Source: Microbacterium paraoxydans
GTDB lineage: Bacteria > Actinomycetota > Actinomycetes > Actinomycetales > Microbacteriaceae
Assembly (NCBI RefSeq): GCF_020524545.1
Contig: NZ_JAIVLG010000004.1
Coordinates: forward strand, 248,001 to 312,000
Length of the DNA stretch: 64,000 nucleotides
Reading direction: 5' to 3'
The notes under the pieces were generated by a model. The model saw only the letters and a program-made list of their open reading frames with translations. It had not been told where the DNA came from and did no database searches. Both the position numbers and the translations under genes were made by a program. Below are positions 1-8,780 of this stretch, piece by piece (within the stretch, counting starts at the first letter, position 1; each line of letters begins with the position of its first letter).

Positions 1-2
1 AC

Positions 3-551
3 TCTTTCGAACTCTCACCCGACACACCCGTTGACTTCGACGGGGATGAGATCGACTTCCTCGCCGGCCACAAGGGCATGCCCCGTGACCAGGTCGAGCA
101 GATGCTGGCGAACGTGACCGGCGTGGCCGCCGACGCGGGGCTCCAGTACCGGTTCGATCTGCTGCAGCACACCAACACGGTGAAGGCGCACGAGCTGCTC
201 CATTTCGCGAAGGCCGAGGGGCTGCAGCACGAGATGGAGGAGCGGCTCATGTCCGCCTACTTCACCGAGGGCAAGCATGTCGGTCGCATCGACGACCTCG
301 TCGAACTCGCGGTCGAGGTCGGCCTGGACGCCGACCGCGCCCGTGCGGCTCTCGTGAGCGAGCAGTACCTTCCGGCGGTGCGCCAGGATCAGGCTCAGGC
401 ACGCGCCTATGGGATCCAGGGGGTCCCGTTCTTCGTCGTCGACGGCCAGTACGGCATCAGCGGTGCGCAGCCGCCGGCCGCGTTCGAGAACGTGCTGCGG
501 GATCTCTGGGCGAAGCGCGGGGAGACCGAGCCGGAGGCCGCCGCGGTCTAG
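3..551 (+). CDS. DsbA-family (FrnE-like) oxidoreductase, C-terminal part
   Basis: The gene enters from the left edge, so its start and the N-terminal CxxC redox motif are not visible. The 182 codons seen match the C-terminal half of the DsbA/FrnE thioredoxin-fold family: a helical insertion rich in His, Glu and Leu (about residues 55-120 of the visible part) followed by the thioredoxin cis-proline segment GIQGVPFFVV and the closing helix AFENVLRDLW. Family members are cytoplasmic dithiol-disulfide oxidoreductases or isomerases; the substrate here is unknown. The tail is Glu/Ala rich. The stop codon overlaps the stop codon of the convergent glutathione peroxidase gene. Family call is firm, function is inferred. 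Confidence 0.85.
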   Translation, partial: SFELSPDTPVDFDGDEIDFLAGHKGMPRDQVEQMLANVTGVAADAGLQYRFDLLQHTNTVKAHELLHFAKAEGLQHEMEERLMSAYFTEGKHVGRIDDLVELAVEVGLDADRARAALVSEQYLPAVRQDQAQARAYGIQGVPFFVVDGQYGISGAQPPAAFENVLRDLWAKRGETEPEAAAV

Positions 552-1042
552 CGGGGGAGCGCCGCTTCGATCGCGCTGACGATCTCGGGGGCGTCCGGCT
601 TCTGCTTCGGACAGAAGCGCAGGACGTCCCCGTCCGGCAGCACGAGGAACTTCTCGAAGTTCCACTCCACCCGGCCGGCCTTCCCGCCGGCATCGGGCGT
701 CTCCTTGAGCGCCTTATAGAGTTCGGCGGCGTTCTTGCCGTTCACTTTGACCTTGTCGGTGACCGGGAAGCTGACGCCGTATGTCGTCGAGCAGAACTCG
801 AGGATCTCGTCGACCGAGCCCGGCTCCTGACCGAAGAACTGGTTGCAGGGGAATCCGACCACGGTGAACCCGCGATCACCGTAGAGACGCTGCAATTCCT
901 CGAGCTGTTCGTACTGCGGCGTGAGGCCACACTTGGACGCGACGTTCACCACCAGCACCACATCGGCACCGAGATCGTCGAGCGTCTTCTGCTCGCCCTT
1001 CGCGTCGGTGAACGGGATCGAGCGCAGCGAGGTTTCGGTCAT
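548..1042 (-). CDS. Glutathione peroxidase family thiol peroxidase
   Basis: A 164-residue cytoplasmic peroxidase that should reduce H2O2 and organic hydroperoxides. The peroxidatic residue is Cys38 (NVASKCG), not selenocysteine. The rest of the catalytic tetrad is present: Gln72 (GQEPG), Trp127 and Asn128 (WNFEKF). A second cysteine, Cys84 in EFCSTTYG, sits where thioredoxin-dependent members keep the resolving cysteine, so thioredoxin or another low-molecular thiol system is the likely reductant rather than glutathione. ATG 1042 is preferred over GTG 1048 because a TAAGCT hexamer lies exactly six bases upstream of it. The stop overlaps the stop of the convergent DsbA-like gene. Confidence 0.93.
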   Translation of the reverse strand: MTETSLRSIPFTDAKGEQKTLDDLGADVVLVVNVASKCGLTPQYEQLEELQRLYGDRGFTVVGFPCNQFFGQEPGSVDEILEFCSTTYGVSFPVTDKVKVNGKNAAELYKALKETPDAGGKAGRVEWNFEKFLVLPDGDVLRFCPKQKPDAPEIVSAIEAALPR

Positions 1043-1048
1043 ATCCAC

Positions 1049-1054
1049 AGCTTA
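1049..1054 (-). promoter_or_regulatory. -10 element TAAGCT of the glutathione peroxidase gene (leaderless)
   Basis: TAAGCT is six bases before ATG 1042, so transcription should begin at or next to the start codon. No Shine-Dalgarno is visible. No clear -35 box. Confidence 0.5.
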
Positions 1055-1101
1055 GATCGCCGCATCCCTCCCGGCTCCGCGTCTGGGAGAATAGAGAGGA
1101 C

Positions 1102-2253
1102 ATGACTCTCGCCACCACTGCCCGCCCCCTTCGCATCGGTCCGATCGATCTCGACGTGCCGGTCGTCCTCGCACCCATGGCGGGGATCACCAACACCGCT
1201 TTCCGACGTCTGTGCCGTGAGTACGGAGCCGGACTCTATGTGAGCGAGATGATCACCTCGCGTGCGCTCGTCGAACGCAACGAGACGACGATGCGACTGA
1301 TCAGGCACCACGAGTCCGAGACCCCGCGCTCGATCCAGCTCTACGGCGTCGACCCGAAGACCATCGCGGAAGCGGTGCGGATCATCGTCGCCGAAGACCA
1401 CGCGGATCACATCGACCTCAACTTCGGGTGTCCGGTGCCGAAGGTCACCCGTCGCGGCGGGGGAGCAGCACTGCCGTGGAAGTCGAAGCTGTTCGCCGAC
1501 ATCGTCGACCAGGCCGTCAAAGCGGCCGGGGAAGTGCCGCTCACGGTCAAGATGCGAAAGGGTATCGACAAGGATCACCTGACGTTCCTCGATGCCGGTC
1601 GTGCGGCTGAAGACGCGGGCGCGGCCGCGGTCGCGCTGCACGCGCGTACTGCGGGGGAGTTCTACTCCGGGCACGCCGACTGGAACGCCATCGGTGAGCT
1701 GAAGCAGGCCATCACCAGCATCCCGGTACTGGGCAACGGCGATATCTGGTCTGCCGACGACGCCGTGCGCATGATGGCCCAGACCGACTGCGACGGCGTC
1801 GTGGTCGGACGTGGTTGTCTCGGACGTCCGTGGCTGTTCGGTGAACTCGCCACCGCGTTCGGGGGCGAGGGAAAGACCGTCGATGCGACGCTGGGCTTCG
1901 TCGCCAACGCCTTCCGCCGACATGCCGAGCTGCTCGTGGAGTTCTTCGAGGATGAAGACCGCGGCTGCCGGGACGTGCGCAAGCACGTGTCGTGGTATTT
2001 CAAGGGATATCCGGTCGGCGGTGACATCCGGACGGGGCTGGCCACCGCCTCCAGCCTCGCAGAGATCGACGAGCTGCTCAGCCGTCTCGATCACACGGCG
2101 CCGTACCCGGGTGCCGACGCGGAGGGCCAGCGCGGGCGGGCCGGACACCCCAAGCGCACGGCGCTGCCGGAGAAGTGGTTGGAGTCACGCGAGCTCGCGT
2201 CCTCTGCCTCGGAGATGATGCGTGGAGCGGAGATCGAGAACAGTGGCGGCTGA
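1102..2253 (+). CDS. dusB: tRNA-dihydrouridine synthase, DusB type
   Basis: Flavoenzyme that reduces uridine to dihydrouridine in the tRNA D-loop with NADPH. The 383-residue chain starts with the FMN barrel motif VVLAPMAGITNTAFR (about 16-30), carries the catalytic cysteine in LNFGCPVPKVTRRGGG (about 109-124), then KMRKG, the HART segment (HARTAGEFYSG) and NGDIW and VVVGRGCLGRPW for FMN phosphate binding. Length fits the actinobacterial DusB/Nifr3 group, with a slightly extended C-terminus. GAGAGGA stands just before ATG 1102. Its end overlaps the start of dgt, so dusB-dgt-dnaG form one operon, an arrangement common in actinobacteria. Confidence 0.95.
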   Translation: MTLATTARPLRIGPIDLDVPVVLAPMAGITNTAFRRLCREYGAGLYVSEMITSRALVERNETTMRLIRHHESETPRSIQLYGVDPKTIAEAVRIIVAEDHADHIDLNFGCPVPKVTRRGGGAALPWKSKLFADIVDQAVKAAGEVPLTVKMRKGIDKDHLTFLDAGRAAEDAGAAAVALHARTAGEFYSGHADWNAIGELKQAITSIPVLGNGDIWSADDAVRMMAQTDCDGVVVGRGCLGRPWLFGELATAFGGEGKTVDATLGFVANAFRRHAELLVEFFEDEDRGCRDVRKHVSWYFKGYPVGGDIRTGLATASSLAEIDELLSRLDHTAPYPGADAEGQRGRAGHPKRTALPEKWLESRELASSASEMMRGAEIENSGG

Positions 2254-3628
2254 CTCCCCGGTCGGACTTCGCGCCGACGGCTACGACGCGCGAGATGCCG
2301 AGCGCTTCTTCGCAGAGACCCATCGATCCGAGCGCAACGACTTCGCCAGAGACCGCGCTCGTGTGCTGCACTCCGCAGCGTTGCGCCGTCTCGCGGCCAA
2401 GACACAGGTGTTGAGCCCCGCGAGCACGGCGGACTTCGCGCGCAACAGACTGACCCACTCCCTCGAAGTGGCCCAAGTCGGGCGGGAGCTCGCGGTGGCA
2501 CTCGGCGTCTCGGCGGATGTCGTCGATACGGCGTGCCTCAGTCATGATCTGGGACACCCGCCGTTCGGTCACAACGGCGAACGGGCACTCAACGAGTGGG
2601 CTGAGCACATCGGCGGCTTCGAAGGAAACGCGCAGTCGCTGCGCATCCTCACCCGGCTCGAGGCGAAGGTCCTCGACGACGATGATCGCTCGGTCGGACT
2701 GAACCTGACCCGTGCCAGCCTCGACGCGACGTGCAAGTATCCGTGGACGGTGGACAGCCCCGTGCCTGACCCCGGCGGGCGTCTGAAGTTCGGCGTGTAC
2801 CCCGACGACGAGGCTGTCTTCCGCTGGATGCGGGAAGGGGCGCCCGGTCGGCTGCGGTGCATCGAGGCCGAGATCATGGACCTCTCGGACGACATCGCCT
2901 ACTCGGTGCATGATTTCGAGGATGCGATCGTCAACGGCTATGTCGACGTCGCACAGCTTGCCGATCCGCGCCAGCACGACGCCCTCGTCGGACGCATCCA
3001 GCAATGGGTGGGGTACGACTTCACGCGTGACGAGCTCGCCGATGCGCTGTACCGTCTGGCCTCGCAGCCGATGTGGCTCTCGTCGTTCGACCGCTCTCGC
3101 CAGGCTCTCGCCCGTCTCAAGAACCTCACGAGCGACCTGATCGGCCGATTCGCCCGCGCGTCGGTCTCCGCCACCACAGACGCCTACGGCTCGACCGCGC
3201 TCGTGCGTTACAACGCACATGTGATCGTGCCGCGCGTGGTCGAGGTCGAGATCGCCGTGTTGAAGGGGATCATGGGCCAGGCGATCGTGACGATCGAAGC
3301 GCGAAAGGGCGTCTACAAGGAGCAGCGGCGGGTGCTGAAGCGTCTCGCCGACGCGCTCTGGTCGACGGATGCGCTGTGGTCCGCCGGTTCCGATGTGCTC
3401 GAGCCGGCGTTCGCTGCGGACTTCGTGGCGGCCGAGGACGATGCCCAGCGCGCGCGCGTCGTGGTCGATCAGATCGCCAGTCTCACCGATCAGAGTGCGA
3501 TCGATTGGCACAATCGCCTGGTCGGGGAGATCGATCCGGCCGAGGTCGGGATCTGGACTCCCCGTCACGTACGACCTGGTGCGCGCGCACACGCTGAACG
3601 GCAGCCCGTCGCCGAAGGGGCGCACTGA
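2222..3628 (+). CDS. dgt: Deoxyguanosine triphosphate triphosphohydrolase-like protein
   Basis: HD-domain dNTPase that hydrolyses dNTPs to deoxynucleosides and triphosphate. The metal site is visible: His in [15 protein letters not shown] and the His-Asp pair in [16 protein letters not shown], with the downstream [15 protein letters not shown] segment that supplies the last Asp. The chain is about 468 residues from GTG 2222 (GGAG seven bases upstream) or 461 from GTG 2243 (GGAG ten bases upstream); both overlap the end of dusB and I cannot decide. The stop codon shares its last base with the ATG of dnaG. The final 25 residues are Arg/Ala/His rich and lie outside the HD domain. Confidence 0.93.
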   Translation: MERRSRTVAADSPVGLRADGYDARDAERFFAETHRSERNDFARDRARVLHSAALRRLAAKTQVLSPASTADFARNRLTHSLEVAQVGRELAVALGVSADVVDTACLSHDLGHPPFGHNGERALNEWAEHIGGFEGNAQSLRILTRLEAKVLDDDDRSVGLNLTRASLDATCKYPWTVDSPVPDPGGRLKFGVYPDDEAVFRWMREGAPGRLRCIEAEIMDLSDDIAYSVHDFEDAIVNGYVDVAQLADPRQHDALVGRIQQWVGYDFTRDELADALYRLASQPMWLSSFDRSRQALARLKNLTSDLIGRFARASVSATTDAYGSTALVRYNAHVIVPRVVEVEIAVLKGIMGQAIVTIEARKGVYKEQRRVLKRLADALWSTDALWSAGSDVLEPAFAADFVAAEDDAQRARVVVDQIASLTDQSAIDWHNRLVGEIDPAEVGIWTPRHVRPGARAHAERQPVAEGAH

Positions 3629-5490
3629 TGCCGCGTATCCGACAGGCCGACGTGGACGAGGTCAAGGCGCGCACGAACATCGCTGACATCGTCGGCGAGC
3701 GGGTCGCCCTCAAGTCGGCGGGTGTGGGATCGCTCAAGGGACTGTGCCCGTTCCATGACGAGAAGAGCCCCAGCTTTCACGTGCGGCAGCAGGTGGGCTA
3801 CTACCACTGCTTCGGCTGCGGAGAGTCTGGAGATGTGTACTCGTTCCTGCGGGAGATGGATCACATCAGCTTCACCGAGGCCGTCGAACGCCTGGCCGGA
3901 CGCATCGGGTACACCCTGCACTACGAAGATGGGGGAGCGGCGCCGGAGACGAGCGGTCGGAGCCGTCTCTACGCCGCGAACACGGCGGCCGCGGAGTTCT
4001 TCCGTGCGCAGCTGCTGTCCCCGGACGCGGAGGCCGGCCGGCGCTTCCTGGGGGAACGCGGATTCGATGCGGGTGCCGCCGCGCACTTCGGAGTGGGCTT
4101 CGCGCCGCGCGGGTGGGATGGGCTGCTCAAGGCCCTCACGGCGCAGGGCTTCACCCGCGAGGAGCTCAGCACGGCTGGCCTCGTCTCGACCGGACAGCGT
4201 GGGGTCTACGACAGGTTCCGTGGGCGGCTGGTGTGGCCCATCCGCGACGTCTCCGGTCAGACGATCGGCTTCGGAGCGCGCAAGCTCTTCGACGACGACA
4301 ACGGGCCGAAGTACCTGAACACCCCGGAGACGCCGATCTACAAGAAGGCTCAGGTTCTCTACGGGCTCGATCTCGCCAAGCGCGACATCGCACGGGGCGA
4401 TCCTCGACGCGTCGTGGTGGTCGAAGGGTACACCGACGTGATGGCGTGTCACCTGGCCGGTCTCACGACCGCCATCGCGACCTGCGGCACGGCGTTCGGC
4501 ACCGAGCACATCAAAGTGCTGCGCCGCGTGATGGGCGATGACAATGCGTCGGGCGAGGTCGTGTTCACGTTCGACGGCGATGAGGCCGGTCAGAAGGCGG
4601 CTCTGCGCGCGTTCACCGAGGACGACCGGTTCAACGCGCAGACGTTCGTGGCGGTCGCCCCCGATGGTCTCGATCCGTGCGACCTGCGACTCCAGCGGGG
4701 CGATGCCGCCGTGCGCGGGTTGATGGACAAGAAGCAGCCGATGTTCGAGTTCGCGATTGATCGCAAGCTGGCCGGCTTCGATCTCGGCACGGTCGAGGGA
4801 CGCGTCGGCGCTCTGCGGGCCGCGGCACCGATCGTGGCGGAGATCCGCGATCGGTTGCTGCGGCCGGGGTACGAGCGGGTGCTGGCGCGTCGGCTCGGGA
4901 TGGACCCGACCGAGGTCCGGAGTGAGGTCGAGCGTGCGGCGCGCGGCGCGTCGTCGCCTCCGCAGGCGCGCCGGGAGGCCCCGCAGCAGGTCGATGCGGA
5001 TTCGGGGGTCTCCGTGATCGCGCCGGTCACGCTCGCCAGCCTTCCGCGCAGTCCCGACGTCGCCGTCGAGCGCGACGCCCTGATGGGGGCCCTGCAGTAT
5101 GGGCATCAGGTCGACCAGGCGCTGCTGGGCAGGGCCTTGGCGGTGCCGTTTCGCACTCCGGGGCTGGACGCGGTGCGCGAAGCCGTGGTGGGCGCCCCGG
5201 ACCGGACGAGAGCCGGCTGGGTGACCGAGGCGGTGAATGCCGTGCGTGAGCCGTACCGCTCGCTCGCCGGCGAACTGCTGATGACGCCCTTCCCCGCACG
5301 CGACGAGGAGCGGGCCGTCGCCACCGTTTCGGACCTGGCGCGCCGGCTCGTGCTGCGCCAGCTCGAATCCGAGAAACAGGAACTCCTCGGCGCTGTGCAG
5401 CGCGTACCTGCGGACTCCGACGGCGGTCGTGCCCTCCGCATGCGTCTGCGCGACATCGACGCCGAGCGTCAGCGCTTCGCCGAGTCGTAA
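3628..5490 (+). CDS. dnaG: DNA primase
   Basis: Makes the RNA primers for chromosome replication. The N-terminal CHC2 zinc finger has Cys40, His43, Cys61 and Cys64 (CPFH and CFGCG). The Toprim catalytic core follows, with EGYTD near residues 265-269 and the metal-binding DGD near 315-317. A variable helicase-binding region runs through the last 200 residues and ends in a helical segment ([13 protein letters not shown]). At 620 residues it has normal length for actinobacteria. The ATG overlaps the dgt stop by one base, so translation is probably coupled. Confidence 0.97.
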   Translation: MPRIRQADVDEVKARTNIADIVGERVALKSAGVGSLKGLCPFHDEKSPSFHVRQQVGYYHCFGCGESGDVYSFLREMDHISFTEAVERLAGRIGYTLHYEDGGAAPETSGRSRLYAANTAAAEFFRAQLLSPDAEAGRRFLGERGFDAGAAAHFGVGFAPRGWDGLLKALTAQGFTREELSTAGLVSTGQRGVYDRFRGRLVWPIRDVSGQTIGFGARKLFDDDNGPKYLNTPETPIYKKAQVLYGLDLAKRDIARGDPRRVVVVEGYTDVMACHLAGLTTAIATCGTAFGTEHIKVLRRVMGDDNASGEVVFTFDGDEAGQKAALRAFTEDDRFNAQTFVAVAPDGLDPCDLRLQRGDAAVRGLMDKKQPMFEFAIDRKLAGFDLGTVEGRVGALRAAAPIVAEIRDRLLRPGYERVLARRLGMDPTEVRSEVERAARGASSPPQARREAPQQVDADSGVSVIAPVTLASLPRSPDVAVERDALMGALQYGHQVDQALLGRALAVPFRTPGLDAVREAVVGAPDRTRAGWVTEAVNAVREPYRSLAGELLMTPFPARDEERAVATVSDLARRLVLRQLESEKQELLGAVQRVPADSDGGRALRMRLRDIDAERQRFAES

Positions 5491-5514
5491 CCCCGGACGA
5501 CTTCGCGCACCAGG

Positions 5515-5520
5515 CAGGAT
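5515..5520 (+). promoter_or_regulatory. -10 element CAGGAT upstream of the ABC ATPase gene
   Basis: CAGGAT is six bases before ATG 5527. The six bases between are GGAGAC, which sit too close to the ATG to work as a normal ribosome binding site. A leaderless mRNA is the simplest reading. Confidence 0.35.
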
Positions 5521-5526
5521 GGAGAC

Positions 5527-6300
5527 ATGTCCCGCAGGCCCGAACCCACGAACGCGATCGATTGCTCCGATCTGGTGATCGACCGGATCGGCCACGGCAT
5601 GCCGACCCGAGCGGTGGACGGCGTCACGTTCTCGCTCGCCCCCGGAGAGCTCATCTGCGTCGCGGGGCCGACAGGATCCGGGAAGTCGACACTGGTGGCC
5701 GCTCTCGCCGGGTCCACCGATCCCTCGGTGAAGGTCGTCGGGGGCAGTGCGCAGGTGTGCGGGGTGGACGTCCGCCGCCCCGGACGCAAGCATCGGATCC
5801 TCACCTACCGCGCCGGGTTCGTCCCGCAGGGGGCGGGCGCTGATCTTCCTCCGCGGCTCACGGTCAACGAGGTGATCGCCGAGCCGATCCTCATCCGCGA
5901 GCGGCGGGTCAATACCAAGGCGCTGTCGATCCGCGTCGCCACACTGCTGGACGAACTCCATCTCCCGCTCGGGACGGCGGCGAAGTTCCCCTACGAGCTC
6001 AGCGCCGGCATGCGCCAGCGCGTGGCGATCGCCCGATCGTTCGTCCTGGAGCCGAAGGTGCTCATCGCCGATGAGGTGCTCGCGAACCTCGACCTCGAGG
6101 TTCGTCCGGTGGTCTTCGACGCGATCACCCGCCGCCGCAAGGAACAGTCGATGGCGGCTCTGCTCGTCACGAACGATGCCGACTTCATCCGCGAACTGAA
6201 CGCCGAGACGCTCATGCTCCGTGCCGGTCACGTCGTCGCCCGCGGCGTCGGCAGGGACCTGCTCTGGGTGCCGAACGCGGAGTCGGATTCGCGGCACTGA
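5527..6300 (+). CDS. Orphan ABC-type ATPase with altered signature and H-loop
   Basis: A 257-residue ABC ATP-binding protein with no membrane partner gene beside it. Walker A is GPTGSGKS (47-54), Walker B is VLIADEV (about 178-184) with D-loop ANLD. Two switch elements depart from the family: the LSGGQ signature reads LSAGM (about 158-162), and the H-loop histidine is replaced by Asn216 in LLVTNDADF. ATP binding looks intact, while normal hydrolysis is doubtful. The nearest functional analogy is the ATPase of a peptide or lipoprotein exporter, but I cannot name a substrate. It stands alone between dnaG and tRNA-Asn. Confidence 0.8.
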   Translation: MSRRPEPTNAIDCSDLVIDRIGHGMPTRAVDGVTFSLAPGELICVAGPTGSGKSTLVAALAGSTDPSVKVVGGSAQVCGVDVRRPGRKHRILTYRAGFVPQGAGADLPPRLTVNEVIAEPILIRERRVNTKALSIRVATLLDELHLPLGTAAKFPYELSAGMRQRVAIARSFVLEPKVLIADEVLANLDLEVRPVVFDAITRRRKEQSMAALLVTNDADFIRELNAETLMLRAGHVVARGVGRDLLWVPNAESDSRH

Positions 6301-6362
6301 CGCCGACACGCCCGGCATCCGCGAAGGGGGCCCCGGTGTCATGAAGTTCCTCGGGAGTTTGC

Positions 6363-6368
6363 TAAGCT
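6363..6368 (+). promoter_or_regulatory. Extended -10 TGCTAAGCT before tRNA-Asn
   Basis: TAAGCT preceded by TGC makes an extended -10 element. Transcription would start about 20 bases before the mature tRNA. A weak ATGAAG lies where a -35 box would be. Confidence 0.45.
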
Positions 6369-6396
6369 TGTCGAGTTGCCCGCGCAGCGGGCACAT

Positions 6397-6472
6397 TCCT
6401 CGGTAGCTCAATTGGCAGAGCAGCCGGCTGTTAACCGGCAGGTTCTTGGTTCGAGTCCAAGCCGGGGAGCCA
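6397..6472 (+). tRNA. tRNA-Asn (anticodon GTT)
   Basis: A 73-base cloverleaf plus encoded CCA. The acceptor stem TCCTCGG (6397-6403) pairs with CCGGGGA (6462-6468) through one T-G wobble, and the discriminator is G. The anticodon stem GCCGG/CCGGC encloses loop CTGTTAA, with anticodon GTT at 6430-6432. The T-arm has the usual GGTTCGAGTCC. A strong hairpin terminator follows within a few bases. Confidence 0.97.
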
Positions 6473-6510
6473 ACGAGAAAAGCCCCCTCCAAAGAGGGGG
6501 CTTTTCTCGT
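6473..6510. terminator. Strong hairpin terminator after tRNA-Asn
   Basis: A perfect 17 bp stem (6473-6489 with 6494-6510) and a CAAA loop. The stem contains a run of four A on one arm and four T on the other, so it can end transcription from both sides: tRNA-Asn from the left and the lipoprotein gene from the right. Confidence 0.85.
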
Positions 6511-6544
6511 TCCCGCGTTCTGCACGCCGGGTATCGCGCCTCGG

Positions 6545-7033
6545 TCAGCGGGCGGCGCCCTCGAGCGATCCTACGACCGGGCCGGCCGGATCGAAGAGCA
6601 CGCAGAAGACCACGCGTCCGTCGGGCTGATCCCAGGTCTCCGCCGTGGGGAGGATCGCGTACAAGCTGAGTGCCGACTCTTCTCTCGGCACTCCGACGAA
6701 CGCGGTGAACGCCTCACCCGCGCATTCCGGCGTCGCTGCGTCGATGGAATCGATGCTGAACGTTTCTCCCCGTGCGGTGACCCCGTGGAAGATCTCTTCG
6801 TCGTGTTCCTCGGCACAGGGGACGACCTCGGCGTCCTCGGGCAGGCCCGTGGCGCCTTCGAGCCGACAATCGCCGACCTTCACGGCATGAGCCGCGGCGT
6901 TCCCCATCTCCGCGTCGTCCGCCGTCGAGCTCGGATCAGGTGCGGAGGCGGAACCGCCACAACCGGTCAGGGCGATCGGGAGAGTCAGGGCGGCGGTGGC
7001 GAGCAGCAGAGAGAGGCGGGGGTGCAGTTTCAT
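6545..7033 (-). CDS. Lipoprotein with septum-formation-type domain
   Basis: Secreted lipoprotein of 162 residues. It opens with a basic N-terminus and a hydrophobic segment ending in the lipobox LTGC, followed by a Ser/Asp/Ala linker. The rest matches the actinobacterial Septum_form-type domain (PF13845 by recall): VGDC, VPCAEEHDEE, a central Cys in ATPECAGEAF, then Tyr- and Trp-containing segments and VFCVLFD. The four cysteines probably form disulfides outside the cell. ATG 7033 has GAAGG at ideal distance. ATG 7042 overlaps the def stop as ATGA but has its GAAGG immediately adjacent. It follows def in one operon. Confidence 0.75.
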   Translation of the reverse strand: MKLHPRLSLLLATAALTLPIALTGCGGSASAPDPSSTADDAEMGNAAAHAVKVGDCRLEGATGLPEDAEVVPCAEEHDEEIFHGVTARGETFSIDSIDAATPECAGEAFTAFVGVPREESALSLYAILPTAETWDQPDGRVVFCVLFDPAGPVVGSLEGAAR

Positions 7034-7038
7034 GCGGG

Positions 7039-7605
7039 TCATCCTTCGAGGTCGTCGACGCCGGGCATCCAACTCGCGCCCTGGCGTCCCCATCCACGCT
7101 TGCGCGCGATCTTCTGCGCTGTCTTCCAGTCACCGTCGGACAGACGATCCACGTACAGGATGCCGTCGAGATGGTCGAACTCATGCTGCATGATGCGGGC
7201 ACGCCATCCGTCCACGTCGATCGAGACCGGCTCTCCGTCGAGGTCGGTCGCCGTGACGTGGACGCGCTCGGAGCGTCGCAACGGGAATCGCTCGCCGGGG
7301 AAAGACAGGCAGCCCTCCGACTCCAGATCAGGATCGGGGTCGCCCGGCTCCAGGGGAACCATCCAGAGCTCCGGATTGATGAGCACGCCGCGCCAGGGCT
7401 CGTCGTCGTCATCGACGTAGGCGTACGTGTAGATCCGCAGGGGAACGCCGACCTGAGGTGCGGCGAGGCCGACGCCGGGGGCGGTGTCCATCGTCTCGAA
7501 CATGTCCTCGACGAGGGTGCGGATCTCGTCCGTGATCTCGTCGACGGGCGAAGCGGGGGAGTGCAGGACGGGGTCGCCCATGATGCGAATCGGTAGTACA
7601 GCCAC
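7039..7605 (-). CDS. def: Peptide deformylase
   Basis: Removes the formyl group from the initiator methionine of new proteins. All three signature motifs are present in this 188-residue chain: GVGLAAPQVG (44-53), EGCLS with metal ligand Cys99 (97-101), and QHEFDH with metal ligands His141 and His145 and catalytic Glu142. The start is GTG 7605, fixed by TAGGGT six bases upstream. It shares a short divergent promoter region with the DMT-type gene and overlaps or abuts the lipoprotein gene downstream. Confidence 0.96.
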   Translation of the reverse strand: MAVLPIRIMGDPVLHSPASPVDEITDEIRTLVEDMFETMDTAPGVGLAAPQVGVPLRIYTYAYVDDDDEPWRGVLINPELWMVPLEPGDPDPDLESEGCLSFPGERFPLRRSERVHVTATDLDGEPVSIDVDGWRARIMQHEFDHLDGILYVDRLSDGDWKTAQKIARKRGWGRQGASWMPGVDDLEG

Positions 7606-7611
7606 GTCACA

Positions 7612-7617
7612 ACCCTA
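7612..7617 (-). promoter_or_regulatory. -10 element TAGGGT of def (leaderless)
   Basis: TAGGGT lies exactly six bases before GTG 7605. It is only 19 bases from the divergent TAGGCT element at 7637, so polymerases on the two promoters should compete. Confidence 0.55.
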
Positions 7618-7636
7618 GTCGGCGCCACGCGGCAGG

Positions 7637-7642
7637 TAGGCT
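7637..7642 (+). promoter_or_regulatory. -10 element TAGGCT of the DMT-type gene (leaderless)
   Basis: TAGGCT with six bases to GTG 7649. No Shine-Dalgarno. The spacing matches the other leaderless candidates in this window. Confidence 0.6.
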
Positions 7643-7648
7643 CTTACC

Positions 7649-8755
7649 GTGACTGCTGGGGTGTGGATGAACGCGGTGGAAGACGTCGGCGATCAGCTCG
7701 TCGGTGCCTTCCAGAACCCCGGTCTGCTGCTGGGGATCCCCCTTGCTCTCGCCGGCGCCGTCTTCATGTCGCTGGGAGCGCAGTATCAGCACCGCGGCGT
7801 GGAGAAGGTCGAGCGTCTCAGCGGCTCTGACGGCGCTTCCGGACTCAGCTTCGATCAGATCAGGCGCCTGCTGACGCGGCCGTCCTGGCTCATCGGCACC
7901 TTGATGCTCGGACTCGCCGTCGTGTGTCAGCTCGCGGCACTGGTGAAGGCCCCGCTGATCGTCGTCCAGCCCCTCGGGGCGATCGCTCTTGTGATCACGA
8001 CCCTTCTGAATGCACGGGTGTCCGGTCACGCTCCGACGAAGCAGTCGCTCACCGCGATCGTGTGTTGCGTCGGCGGCATCTTCCTCTTCGTCTTCTTCGC
8101 AGCGATCTATGCGACCGAGCAGGAGGTGACCGACCGTGAGCTCTTCGTGATCCTCACTCTGCTCCTGGTCGTCATCATCATCCTCGGCGGTGGGTGGCTC
8201 ATTCTCCGCCACCGCATGCGCGCGCTGTTCTATGTGATCGGCGCCGGAGTGCTCTACGGATTCGTCGCCACGCTCGCGAAGGTCGTGATCAAGCGCATCG
8301 AGGCCGGCCAGTTCGAGTGGATCACGGCGATCTGCGTGCTCGCTCTCGTCGCGGCAGCAGCCGTCGGCGGGTACTTCGTGCAGACCGCCTACAGCTCCGG
8401 TCCGCCCGACCTCGTCATCGCAGGGCTCACGGTCGTCGATCCACTCGTCGCCGTCGTGATCGGCATGGTCGTCCTCGGTGAAGCCGCGGCAGCTCCGCCC
8501 TGGGTGATGGCCATCTTCGTGATCGCCGGAGCCATCGCGGTGTGGGGAGTCGTCGGCCTCGCCCGCTACCACCCACAGGTGCTCAGCGAGAGCCAGGAAC
8601 TGGGGATCTCACGCGGCAGCAGCTTGCCGGGACCGGCCCCGACCACATCGGACACCGACAGCACGTCAGCGGCCTCTCCGAGACCCGCCGGGCCCACCGA
8701 GGGGCCTGAGACGCAGCAACCCCCGTGGCGTTCTGGTTCGGCGGAACAGCCGTAG
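7649..8755 (+). CDS. DMT-superfamily (NIPA/EamA-like) membrane protein
   Basis: A 368-residue integral membrane protein with about nine hydrophobic segments, for example LLGIPLALAGAVFMSLGA, an LIGTLMLGLAVVCQLAAL segment and a long stretch near residues 168-190. The two-fold layout and the conserved PLGAIALV and DPLVAVVIGMVVLGE segments resemble drug/metabolite transporter proteins of the NIPA-like branch. The last 70 residues are a soluble Ser/Pro/Thr-rich tail. Substrate unknown. GTG 7649 is chosen because of the TAGGCT element; ATG 7667 is an alternative. It stands alone between divergent def and convergent pgl. Confidence 0.75.
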   Translation: MTAGVWMNAVEDVGDQLVGAFQNPGLLLGIPLALAGAVFMSLGAQYQHRGVEKVERLSGSDGASGLSFDQIRRLLTRPSWLIGTLMLGLAVVCQLAALVKAPLIVVQPLGAIALVITTLLNARVSGHAPTKQSLTAIVCCVGGIFLFVFFAAIYATEQEVTDRELFVILTLLLVVIIILGGGWLILRHRMRALFYVIGAGVLYGFVATLAKVVIKRIEAGQFEWITAICVLALVAAAAVGGYFVQTAYSSGPPDLVIAGLTVVDPLVAVVIGMVVLGEAAAAPPWVMAIFVIAGAIAVWGVVGLARYHPQVLSESQELGISRGSSLPGPAPTTSDTDSTSAASPRPAGPTEGPETQQPPWRSGSAEQP

Positions 8756-8780
8756 ACGGTCTTCTGAACGTGACGTCTGC

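Noticed and set aside
3565..6525. A 986-codon open frame on the minus strand across dnaG and the ABC ATPase gene
   Set aside because: It is opposite well-recognised genes, is rich in Arg, His, Asp and Ala with no motif, and even runs through tRNA-Asn. It is a frame kept open by high GC.
7633..7650. TAGGCTCTTACC as a DtxR-like iron box before the DMT-type gene
   Set aside because: Only the left half fits. The TAGGCT is explained by the leaderless -10 pattern.
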